In this document: positions 44,620 to 52,867 of the stretch, in pieces
Numbering within the stretch: position 1 is the stretch's first letter
Layout of the letters: every line of letters begins with the position of its first letter
NCBI GenBank assembly: GCA_028285595.1
Contig: JANQOW010000015.1
Location: 1 to 64,000, forward strand
DNA: 64,000 nucleotides
Direction of reading: 5' to 3'
Origin: Hyphomicrobiales bacterium
GTDB lineage: Bacteria; Pseudomonadota; Alphaproteobacteria; Rhizobiales; CAJQND01
Position numbers and translations under genes: made by a program
The notes under the pieces: generated by a model
Told to the model about the DNA's origin: nothing
Database searches by the model: none
Seen by the model: only the letters and a program-made list of their open reading frames with translations

Positions 44620-45885
44620 ATGAAGAAGCTGTTTGGATCTGCGGCGCTTGCTGCTCTGCTTGCCTTTGCCCCTCTGCAAGACGCACAGGCAATGGTGTCG
44701 GCAGATGCGGTGGTCAAGACATATGCTGATATCGCGCTTGCCAAGTATGAAGATTCACTGACAACCGCGCAGGCCTTGGACGCGGCCATAGATGCCTTGC
44801 TGGCCAAGCCGTCAGCGGAAACGCTCAAAGCGGCACGAGAGGCCTGGGTTGTCGCCAGGCGCCCCTATCAACAAACGGAGGTCTACCGCTTCGGGAACGC
44901 CATCGTTGATGACTGGGAGGGCAAGGTGAACGCCTGGCCGCTGGATGAAGGTTTGATCGACTATGTGGACGGATCCTACGGCACGGCTTCGGACGAGAAC
45001 CCGTTCTATGTGGTGAACATTGTCGCCAACAAAAAGCTCACCGTTGGGGGCAAGATGATCGATGCCTCCACGATCGATGCAGGCCTTCTGGAGAGCCTGC
45101 ATGAAGTGGGCGAAGTGGAAGCCAACGTAGCCACAGGCTACCACGCGATTGAGTTCTTGCTGTGGGGTCAGGATCTCAACGGCAACGCCGCCGGCGCGGG
45201 CAATCGGTCTCATACCGATTTTGACACAGCCAATTGCACGAACGGTAACTGCGACCGCCGGGGCGCCTATCTCAAGGCTGCATCAAAGCTGATGATCAAA
45301 GACCTGGAAGAGATGGTCGCCAACTGGAAAGACGGCGGCGCAGCACGCGCGGAGTTGATGAAAGATCCGGCAAATGGCGGTTTGGTCTCCATCCTCACCG
45401 GCATGGGTTCGCTGTCTTACGGAGAGCTTGCCGGCGAGCGCATGAAGCTCGGCCTGCTTCTGCATGATCCGGAAGAAGAGCACGATTGCTTCTCCGACAA
45501 CACCCATGAATCCCATTACTACGATGTGGTTGGCATCAATAGTGTCTATCAGGGCAAATATACCCGCATTGATGGTTCGGTTGTTGAAGGCCCAAGCCTG
45601 TCCGCTCTCGTCAAAGCCAAGGATGCAAGCGTCGACAGCGCCCTGCAAAGCGAGCTGAAGGCCAGTTTGGAGACGATGGGCGCTCTGAAGAAGCGGGCCG
45701 AAACCAAGGAAAGCTATGACCAGATGATCGGCGAAGGCAACGCGGAAGGAAATGCCGTGGTTCAGGCCGCCATTGATGCATTGGTCACGCAAACCAAGTC
45801 GATCGAAAAGGCGGTGTCGGCCCTTGGGTTGAAAATCGAGGTCGAAGGCTCAGACAGCCTGGATAACCCATCCACCGTGAAGTGA
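44620..45885 (+). CDS. imelysin family (M75-like) iron-regulated periplasmic protein
   Basis: A 421-residue exported protein with a signal peptide (KKLFGSAALAALLAFAPLQDAQA). The two-part helical imelysin domain has the GxHxxE motif in GYHAIEFLLWGQD (about residue 173), where iron-related proteins of this family bind metal. Relatives (IrpA, ICMP) are induced by iron shortage and take part in iron uptake. The upstream Irr box and RirA-like operator fit this. GGGAGA precedes the ATG. A strong terminator follows. Confidence 0.92.
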   Translation: MKKLFGSAALAALLAFAPLQDAQAMVSADAVVKTYADIALAKYEDSLTTAQALDAAIDALLAKPSAETLKAAREAWVVARRPYQQTEVYRFGNAIVDDWEGKVNAWPLDEGLIDYVDGSYGTASDENPFYVVNIVANKKLTVGGKMIDASTIDAGLLESLHEVGEVEANVATGYHAIEFLLWGQDLNGNAAGAGNRSHTDFDTANCTNGNCDRRGAYLKAASKLMIKDLEEMVANWKDGGAARAELMKDPANGGLVSILTGMGSLSYGELAGERMKLGLLLHDPEEEHDCFSDNTHESHYYDVVGINSVYQGKYTRIDGSVVEGPSLSALVKAKDASVDSALQSELKASLETMGALKKRAETKESYDQMIGEGNAEGNAVVQAAIDALVTQTKSIEKAVSALGLKIEVEGSDSLDNPSTVK

Positions 45886-45892
45886 GACTGCA

Positions 45893-45922
45893 GGACGGCG
45901 CCTTCGGGCGCCGTCCATCTTT
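45893..45922 (+). terminator. terminator after imelysin gene
   Basis: Perfect 10-bp stem GGACGGCGCC / GGCGCCGTCC (45893-45902, 45907-45916) closed by a TTCG loop and followed by ATCTTTC, 8 nt after the stop. Confidence 0.82.
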
Positions 45923-45963
45923 CAAGCCGGCTTTATCAGGGCTGGAGCCAAATTTGAGCGCTT

Positions 45964-45980
45964 TTTAGAATAGTTCTAAA
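45964..45980. promoter_or_regulatory. Irr-type iron control element upstream of bfd
   Basis: TTTAGAATAGTTCTAAA, a perfect TTTAGAA-N3-TTCTAAA box, 83 nt before the bfd start. It is the same arm sequence as at 44380 with a different spacer. Confidence 0.82.
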
Positions 45981-46062
45981 TTACTGAAAACATTGAGTTT
46001 TTTCTTGCGCACGCCGTCCATTTCAATCATAGTCGCGCGCATAGCCAGAGGGCATGGATGCA

Positions 46063-46380
46063 ATGATCGTCTGTAGCTGTAACTATATTAGACGCTCGGA
46101 AATCGAGGGAGCCATTCTGGATCTCCTTGAAAAAGATCCATGGCAGGTGATTGTCCCGTTGCAGGTCTATCATTCCTTGGAAAAGCGCGGCAAATGCTGC
46201 GGCTGTTTTCCAAACGTGGTCGGCATCATTATTGAGCAAACAACGCTGTTCCATGAGCGTGTGAACTCGCCCAAAGCCGATGTCATCGCCCTTTTGGAGC
46301 GTGTTCAACGCAAGCATCAGCGTTCTGAAACCACCAACGACTGGGCACGCGCTGTGACGATGAGGTCACAAGCCGCGTAG
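46063..46380 (+). CDS. bfd: bacterioferritin-associated ferredoxin
   Basis: A [2Fe-2S] protein (105 residues) that reduces the ferric core of bacterioferritin to release iron. The cluster ligands are CSC at the N-terminus (MIVCSCNYI) and CCGC (RGKCCGCFPNVVG) about 35 residues on. The C-terminal half is a helical extension (FHERVNSPKADVIALLERVQ). The MIVCSC start at 46063 is the family norm; an ATG at 46054 adds three residues. A perfect Irr box lies upstream. No bacterioferritin gene is in the window. Confidence 0.92.
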   Translation: MIVCSCNYIRRSEIEGAILDLLEKDPWQVIVPLQVYHSLEKRGKCCGCFPNVVGIIIEQTTLFHERVNSPKADVIALLERVQRKHQRSETTNDWARAVTMRSQAA

Positions 46381-46483
46381 GCCGGGCTTGTCCGGCCACC
46401 AGAAGACAGACTTCGCGATTTGGTGTAGACAGGACCGATGACGTGTCATGGTTTGACAACCAACGGTCCGGCAGTCGACGAAG

Positions 46484-47857
46484 ATGATGCTGAGCCCTCT
46501 GTCTAATCGAACCTATGCGCGGCTCTTTGCAGCGCAAGTGATCGCCCTGCTCGGGACGGGCCTGACGACGGTTGCGCTGGCGCTGTTGGCGTTCGAGCTG
46601 GCCGGCGACAATGCAGGGCTGGTCTTGGGCACCGCCTTGGCGATCAAGATGATCGCTTACGTTACGCTTGCCCCCATCGCCGGAACGCTCACGCTTCATC
46701 TGCCCCGCAGGATGGTTCTGGTGGGCCTCGACCTCGCGCGCGCGGGCATCGTCATCTGCCTGCCCTTCGTGACGGAGGTCTGGCAGGTCTATGTGCTGAT
46801 CTTCCTGCTGCAGGCCTGCTCGGCCGGCTTCACTCCGGCCTTTCAGTCAACCATCCCAGACGTGCTGAAAGAGCGCGAGGAATACACAAAGGCTCTCTCC
46901 TTATCCCGCCTGGCGTCGGATCTGGAAAGCTTGGCAAGTCCCGTCTTGGCCGCCGCCATGTTGGCCCTGGTGAGCTTCACCACCATGTTTACGTTCAACG
47001 CCTTTGCCTTCCTGATCTCAGCCGGCCTGATCGTGTACTTGACGCTCCCGGGCGCCAAAGCCACACCCGCCCACGAGAGCGTTTGGCAGCGCACCACATT
47101 CGGCATTCGCGCCTATCTGTCCACACCACGCTTGCGCGGGATGCTGGCGCTTTTTATGGCGGTGGCCGCAGCAGGGGCAATGGTGATCGTAAACACGGTC
47201 GTCTATGCGCAATCCCACTTGGGGCTGGAGCAGCGCCACACCGCTTTGCTGATGGCGGCATTCGGCGCCGGGTCCATGGTCGCCGCGCTGACCCTGCCCC
47301 GCATGCTTTCCGAGGCGCGCGACCGCAGCGTGATGCTGGCCGGCGGGCTTCTGATGGGTGCTGGTCTGGCGGGGGGAACCCTGCTCCCCTCGTTCGGGGG
47401 TGTGATGGTTCTTTGGTTCATCATCGGGCTTGGCTATTCAATCGTCCACACACCTGCCGGCCGCCTCCTCACACGTTCCTCTCGCGAGGACGACCGGCTC
47501 TCCTACTTCGCAGCTCATTTCTCCCTCACCCATGCCTGCTGGTTGATCACCTATCCTCTGGCCGGCTGGCTAGGCAGCAGCTTCGGACTTGCGGTTGCCT
47601 TTGGCGTGCTCTGCACGGTTTCCATAGCCGCAACGGTGCTCAGCTTTGTGCTCTGGCCGGCCGAGGATCCCACGATCCTGGAGCACGTTCACGACGAGGT
47701 CTCCCATGAGCATTTGCACGTGCATGACGAGCATCACCAGCACGAGCATGAGGGCTGGGAAGGACCGGAACCCCACAGCCACCCGCACACCCATGGGAAA
47801 ATCCGGCATGCGCATGCATATGTGGTGGACATGCACCATCCGGGGTGGCCTAGTTAG
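46484..47857 (+). CDS. MFS transporter with His-rich C-terminal tail
   Basis: A 457-residue major facilitator with 12 predicted helices of the MFS_3/NreB-EntS type (ARLFAAQVIALLGTGLTTVA in helix 1, PRRMVLVGLDLARAG after helix 2). The last about 55 residues (HVHDEVSHEHLHVHDEHHQH and HSHPHTHGKIRHAHAY) are a cytosolic His/Glu metal-binding tail, as in NreB nickel exporters. It sits between bfd and the ABC gene in an iron-responsive region. It may export or sense a metal or a siderophore; the substrate is not defined. The ABC gene starts 23 nt after its stop. Confidence 0.88.
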   Translation: MMLSPLSNRTYARLFAAQVIALLGTGLTTVALALLAFELAGDNAGLVLGTALAIKMIAYVTLAPIAGTLTLHLPRRMVLVGLDLARAGIVICLPFVTEVWQVYVLIFLLQACSAGFTPAFQSTIPDVLKEREEYTKALSLSRLASDLESLASPVLAAAMLALVSFTTMFTFNAFAFLISAGLIVYLTLPGAKATPAHESVWQRTTFGIRAYLSTPRLRGMLALFMAVAAAGAMVIVNTVVYAQSHLGLEQRHTALLMAAFGAGSMVAALTLPRMLSEARDRSVMLAGGLLMGAGLAGGTLLPSFGGVMVLWFIIGLGYSIVHTPAGRLLTRSSREDDRLSYFAAHFSLTHACWLITYPLAGWLGSSFGLAVAFGVLCTVSIAATVLSFVLWPAEDPTILEHVHDEVSHEHLHVHDEHHQHEHEGWEGPEPHSHPHTHGKIRHAHAYVVDMHHPGWPS

Positions 47858-47880
47858 GCACCGGCAAGCGGGAGACCTCA

Positions 47881-50800
47881 ATGCATTTCGAACGGCGGCT
47901 CTGGACTTTCACCAAAGGCGTGCGGGACCGCATCGCCTGGTCCGTGGTGGTTGGGCTTGTGGCCGTTGGCTTAGGCGTTGCCCGTCTGGCGCTGCTTGGC
48001 TGGTTGATCGGTGAAGTCTTTGCCGGTCGTGGAATGGATGCCTTGATCCTGCCCATCGCAGGCATTGCCGGGGTGATGGTGCTCAGGGGCCTGTTTGAAC
48101 ATTGGCGTGCCGTGATTGCCCATGAAACGGCAGCGAAGGTGCAGACCAGGCTGCGGAGGACGATCTATGACAAGATCGCTTCCCTGGGCCCCGGTACCGT
48201 CGCGCGGCGGCGCTCCGGCGCCTTGAGCCTCTCGCTGATCGAGGGTGTGGAACAGCTTGAGACCTATTTCGGCCAGTTCCTGCCGCAGCTTCTGATCTCC
48301 CTGCTGACGCCTTTGCTGATTTTTGCCTTTGTTGCGTTCCTTGATCTGCCGGTCGCTGCGGTCATGGTGGCGTTTGCCCTGCTCGCCCTGCTTGCTCCGG
48401 CCCTGTGGCACAGCTTCGATGAAGCCAAATCGCGGGAACGCCAGGACGCTTATGCGAGTTTTGCGGCGGAGTTTCTGGATTCAATACAGGGTCTGGCAAC
48501 CCTGAAAGCCTTTGGACAGAGCAAGGCCCGCGCCGATGTGTTGGAGATGAAGGCACGCGATCTGTTCCGCCGCACCATGTGGGTGCTGGGAACAAATGTG
48601 CTGAGCCGCGGCATTACGGATTCCGCCATTGCCTGTGGCGCCGCCGCCGCCCTGGCGCTTGGCGCCTTCCGGGTCGATGCCGGCGAGATGAGCCTCACAG
48701 CCCTGCTGATCATTCTGATGCTGGGCGTTGAAATCTTCCGGCCCCTCCGCGAGCTACGCAACGTTCTACACCAGGGCATGGTCGGCATGTCGGCCGCCCA
48801 GGGCATTTATGAGATCCTGGACGACCATCCTCTGGTGGCGGATGCAAAACCAGCCACCCTTAACGGCAAGCTTGAGCCCTCAATTACGTTTGACAACGTC
48901 ACCTTCCGCTATCCGGGCACGCGCCGGGATGTGCATGCCGGCCTCGACCTTCAGATTGAGGCAGGTGATCGCATCGGCCTGGTTGGAACCTCAGGCGGGG
49001 GCAAGTCGTCGATTGTTCGACTGCTCTTGCGCTTCTACGACCCTGATGAGGGCCAGGTCCGCATTGGCGGGCATGATCTTCGCGCGCTGTCGTTTGAGCA
49101 AATCCGGTCCATGATCTCCGTGGTCAACCAGGACACATTCTTGTTCCACGGCACGGTTGAAGAGAATATCCGCATGGGCCAACCCGAGGCGCACCATGAG
49201 GAGATTGAAGACGCGGCCAAAGCAGCGAACATCCATGACTTCATCATGTCGCTGCCCCAAGGCTATCAAACGGTCATTGGCGAGAAAGGCATCAAGCTCT
49301 CCGGAGGCCAGCGTCAGCGGGTTGCCATCGCCAGGGCCTTGCTGCGCGACACCCCAATCCTGGTGCTCGATGAGGCCTTGTCGGCGGTTGATGCCGAAAA
49401 TGAGGCCGTTATCCAAGAAGCGCTGGACCGGCTGATGAAGGGCCGCACCACGCTCACCCTCGCTCACCGGCTCTCCAGCGTGATCGACTGCGACCGGATC
49501 ATTGTCCTCAACAACGGCAAGATTGTTGAGAGCGGTCGCCACGAAGACCTGATTGCCGGCGGCGGCGTCTATGCCCGTTTGATGTCGGAACAGGCCCGAG
49601 AGGCGCTGGCGGGCGATCAGATGGAAAGCAGAACGGCCGCACACCAGGTGGAATCCCTCTCCGACATTCCAGGCGGGGCGGCCAAGAGCGTTACAGAAGG
49701 CATCATCAAGGCGGAAGGCCTGACCTGGCACCAGCTTATTGTTGAACTGATGAAACTGGTCCTGCCCTGGAAAGGCCGGCTGACCGCAACCTTCCTCTTC
49801 GGGGTTTTGAGGGTGCTCGCATTTGTCGGCGTCGGCGTTCTCAGCGCGTTCGTCATCATGGCGCTGAAGAATGGCGAGCCGTATACGCCCTGGCTGTGGG
49901 CGCTCGCCATCGTTGCTCCCCTGGCCGGCGTGTTGCACTGGCTTGAATCTTGGATTGCGCACGATATGGCCTTTCGGCTGTTGGCGGAGATGCGGATCGA
50001 GACCTTTCGCAGGCTCGATGCGCTTGCGCCTGCCTATCTCGTGCGGCGCCGAACGGGCGACCTTATGGCGTTGGCCACCCACGATATAGAGCTTGTGGAG
50101 TATTTCTTTGCCCACACCGTTGCCCCCATATTCGTGGCCATACTGGTGCCGACTGTTGTGCTGGTTGTCCTCGGCCTTGAACATTGGTGGATTGCCGCCG
50201 CCCTGCTGCCGTTCCTGATCGCGGTGGGCGTGAGCCCCCTGATGATGCGCAAGCGTGTGGACGAACTGGGGTCGAAGGCGCGTGAGGCCGCGGGCGAGCT
50301 TTCGGCCTTTGCCGTTGATTCAGTCCAGGGACTGGGCGAAACCGTGGCGTTTCAGCAGGAAGACAAACGCGGCGAGCGGCTGGATGAGCTGTCGGAGAAC
50401 CATGTGCGCCTCAGGCTTCCCTTCTTCAACCAGCTTACCCTGCAGCAGAGCCTGCTTGAGATATTCACCGGCCTTGGCGGACTGGCCGTGGTTGTGGTGG
50501 GTGCAGTTTTGGCCTCCGGGGGCGCGGTGGACCCGGCCGTTCTGCCGTTGCTCACCCTGCTCGCCATGGCGGCCTTTCTGCCCGTGTCGGAAATTGCACA
50601 GATCGGCCGGCAACTGGCCGACACACTGGGGGCCACGCGCCGGATTTACGCCTTGGCCAACGAGCCGGTTCCCGTCACGGACGGAAGAGGCGCGCCCGCA
50701 GCAGACGGCGCCGCGGACATTACGCTAGAGGGCGTGAGCTTCACCTATCCCGGGCAGGCGCGCCGCGCCCTCTCCTCCATCAGCTTTAAGATCCCCGCGG

Positions 50801-51462
50801 GCAAGACCGTTGCCCTGGTGGGCACATCGGGCGCAGGCAAAACCACAACCGCCCAACTTCTCATGCGCTTTTGGGATCCGGACGCAGGGCGGATACTGAT
50901 GAACGGCGCGGATCTCAGGGACTATAAGCTCGACGACCTGCGCCGCAGCATCGCTCTGGTGGCCCAGGACACGTATCTGTTCAATGACACACTCCGGAAC
51001 AACATTCTGATCGGCAACCCGGAGGCAAGCGAAAGCGCCCTGCGCTCGGCTGTGGAGCACGCCTCCTTAGGCGATCTCGTGGCAACCATGCCGGACGGCC
51101 TGGACACCGAGGTGGGCGAGCGCGGCACCAGTCTGTCGGGCGGGCAACGCCAGCGCGTGGCCATCGCAAGAGCCTTCCTGAAGGATGCCTCGGTGCTCAT
51201 TCTTGATGAGGCAACCTCCCACCTTGATGCGGTGAACGAGCTGGCCCTCCGGCAAACACTGGATCTGTTGCAGACCGACCGAACCACCATTGTCATCGCC
51301 CATCGCCTCTCCACCATCCGCAATGCCGACCTGATCGTCGTGCTGGACGAAGGCAAGCTGGCGGAATCTGGTTCCCATGACGCCTTGCTGGCCGAGGGCG
51401 GATTGTATGCCCAGTTGGTCTCCCGGCAACTGGCGGGAGGGATCGCCGCAGCGGCCGAATGA
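47881..51462 (+). CDS. single-chain full-length ABC transporter (TMD-NBD-TMD-NBD)
   Basis: A 1193-residue protein made of two complete type IV exporter halves. NBD1 has Walker A GTSGGGKSS (about residue 369), LSGGQRQR, and LVLDEALSAVD. NBD2 has GTSGAGKTT (about 979), LSGGQRQR, and LILDEATSHLD. Both catalytic sites look intact. Bacterial members are usually two separate half-transporters, so the fusion is notable. In an iron-responsive group next to an MFS gene it is reminiscent of YbtP/YbtQ-like siderophore systems, though a lipid, peptide or heme substrate is possible. GGGAGA precedes the ATG. Confidence 0.9.
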   Translation: MHFERRLWTFTKGVRDRIAWSVVVGLVAVGLGVARLALLGWLIGEVFAGRGMDALILPIAGIAGVMVLRGLFEHWRAVIAHETAAKVQTRLRRTIYDKIASLGPGTVARRRSGALSLSLIEGVEQLETYFGQFLPQLLISLLTPLLIFAFVAFLDLPVAAVMVAFALLALLAPALWHSFDEAKSRERQDAYASFAAEFLDSIQGLATLKAFGQSKARADVLEMKARDLFRRTMWVLGTNVLSRGITDSAIACGAAAALALGAFRVDAGEMSLTALLIILMLGVEIFRPLRELRNVLHQGMVGMSAAQGIYEILDDHPLVADAKPATLNGKLEPSITFDNVTFRYPGTRRDVHAGLDLQIEAGDRIGLVGTSGGGKSSIVRLLLRFYDPDEGQVRIGGHDLRALSFEQIRSMISVVNQDTFLFHGTVEENIRMGQPEAHHEEIEDAAKAANIHDFIMSLPQGYQTVIGEKGIKLSGGQRQRVAIARALLRDTPILVLDEALSAVDAENEAVIQEALDRLMKGRTTLTLAHRLSSVIDCDRIIVLNNGKIVESGRHEDLIAGGGVYARLMSEQAREALAGDQMESRTAAHQVESLSDIPGGAAKSVTEGIIKAEGLTWHQLIVELMKLVLPWKGRLTATFLFGVLRVLAFVGVGVLSAFVIMALKNGEPYTPWLWALAIVAPLAGVLHWLESWIAHDMAFRLLAEMRIETFRRLDALAPAYLVRRRTGDLMALATHDIELVEYFFAHTVAPIFVAILVPTVVLVVLGLEHWWIAAALLPFLIAVGVSPLMMRKRVDELGSKAREAAGELSAFAVDSVQGLGETVAFQQEDKRGERLDELSENHVRLRLPFFNQLTLQQSLLEIFTGLGGLAVVVVGAVLASGGAVDPAVLPLLTLLAMAAFLPVSEIAQIGRQLADTLGATRRIYALANEPVPVTDGRGAPAADGAADITLEGVSFTYPGQARRALSSISFKIPAGKTVALVGTSGAGKTTTAQLLMRFWDPDAGRILMNGADLRDYKLDDLRRSIALVAQDTYLFNDTLRNNILIGNPEASESALRSAVEHASLGDLVATMPDGLDTEVGERGTSLSGGQRQRVAIARAFLKDASVLILDEATSHLDAVNELALRQTLDLLQTDRTTIVIAHRLSTIRNADLIVVLDEGKLAESGSHDALLAEGGLYAQLVSRQLAGGIAAAAE

Positions 51463-51763
51463 GCGGCGCGGCGGCGCTGGCCACCGCGCCGGATGGGGCA
51501 CGATCAAGAATCTGCAAAGCCCTTTAGATCTCATCTGAGCACCAAGAGTTCGATAGAAATTTTCTATCGCGACTTTTGTCTTTTCCCGCCAGCTCCTACT
51601 TGATCAAACACGAGAAATCCTCCATTTAATAATCCTGATAAAATTTGTCAGAATTTAAATTGCGCTTCGCTGGAGGGGAGTTACTCAGCCACTGACGTTG
51701 CACTAGCCCAAAAGCAGCTTCTGGCCATCGGTCTAAGGCCTGGCCAACAGAGAGGAAGACCTA
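51463..51763. promoter_or_regulatory. fbpA upstream region with iron-responsive palindromes
   Basis: About 300 nt, AT-rich in its middle. It contains CGATAGAAATTTTCTATCG (51551-51569), an 8-bp perfect inverted repeat sharing the TAGAA-N3-TTCTA core of the Irr boxes. It also has CTGATAAAATTTGTCAG (51635-51651), whose inner 15 nt fit TGA-N9-TCA, the RirA operator. The latter is about 110 nt before the fbpA start. No gene is seen. Confidence 0.65.
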
Positions 51764-52849
51764 ATGACGAAAACACTGAACCTGTCCCGCCCGTTTGGCA
51801 ACCGGCCCAAAGGGTCTTTGGCGTTCGGTTCCGCACGCCGCGGACTGGTGGCGCTTGGCGCCGGCGTGCTGCTCGCGCTGTCGCCAACCCTGGCCGCAGC
51901 CAAAGAGCTCAACCTGTATTCATCGCGTCACTACGATACGGATGAAAAGCTCTATAGCGACTTTACGGAAAAGACCGGGATCAAAATCAATCGCATCGAA
52001 GACAAGGCCAGCGCGCTGATGAAGCGGATCGGCGCAGAGGGCGCGAACAGCCCGGCTGACGTGTTGCTGACCGTGGATATCGGCAGACTGTCTGTGGCTG
52101 AAAAAGACGGCATGCTGCAGCCGATCAAATCTGACGCGTTGAACAAAGCCATCCCGGCTCACCTCAGAGATCCTGAAGGGCATTGGTACGGGTTTTCGAC
52201 CCGCGCCCGCGTGATCTTCTATGACAAAAACAAGGTGAAAGAGCCGCCGAAAACCTACCAAGATCTGGCAGATCCCAAGTACAAAGGCATGGTGTGCACG
52301 CGCTCCAGCTCCAACATCTACATGCTCTCGCTCATGTCTGCATTGATCGAGCATGTGGGTGAGGACAATGCCAAGGCCTGGGCAAAAGGTGTCTACGACA
52401 ACCGAGCCCGCGATCCGCAGGGCGGTGACACAGATCAGCTCCGCGGCATTGCTTCAGGCGAGTGCGCCATTGCCGTCTCCAACACCTACTATTTCGCGCG
52501 GGCACTGCGCAAAGACGTGCGTGACCTCTCCGGGAAAACCGACACGATCGGTATCGTGTTCCCCAACCAGGATACGTTTGGCGCACACGTGAACATCTCC
52601 GGTGGCGGTGTGGCCAAGAACGCTCCGAACAAGGAAAACGCGATCATGTTCCTGGAGTATCTGGCCAGCAAGCAGGCCCAAACCTACTTCGCGGCCGGCA
52701 ATGACGAGTATCCGGTGGTCGAAGGTGTGGGCAAGAGCGCAAGCGTCTCAAAGCTCGGCGAGTTTAAGGCCGACACCCAGTCGCTCGACAAGCTGGGACC
52801 GAACCAAGCGAAAGCGCAAATGATCTACAACGAGGTTGGCTACAAGTAA
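51764..52849 (+). CDS. fbpA: ferric iron ABC transporter, periplasmic binding protein
   Basis: Iron(III)-binding protein (361 residues) of the FbpA/FutA/AfuA family. The signal peptide has an unusually long n-region and RR pair (SARRGLVALGAGVLLALSPT), so Tat export is conceivable. The mature start KELNLYSSRHYDTDEKLY, RARVIFYDKNKVKEPPKTY, and the adjacent iron-ligand tyrosines in SNTYYFARAL are all present. It is expected to hand iron to the permease encoded next. GAGGAAGA precedes the ATG. Confidence 0.93.
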   Translation: MTKTLNLSRPFGNRPKGSLAFGSARRGLVALGAGVLLALSPTLAAAKELNLYSSRHYDTDEKLYSDFTEKTGIKINRIEDKASALMKRIGAEGANSPADVLLTVDIGRLSVAEKDGMLQPIKSDALNKAIPAHLRDPEGHWYGFSTRARVIFYDKNKVKEPPKTYQDLADPKYKGMVCTRSSSNIYMLSLMSALIEHVGEDNAKAWAKGVYDNRARDPQGGDTDQLRGIASGECAIAVSNTYYFARALRKDVRDLSGKTDTIGIVFPNQDTFGAHVNISGGGVAKNAPNKENAIMFLEYLASKQAQTYFAAGNDEYPVVEGVGKSASVSKLGEFKADTQSLDKLGPNQAKAQMIYNEVGYK

Positions 52850-52867
52850 GCCAAACGCCGCGCGGGG

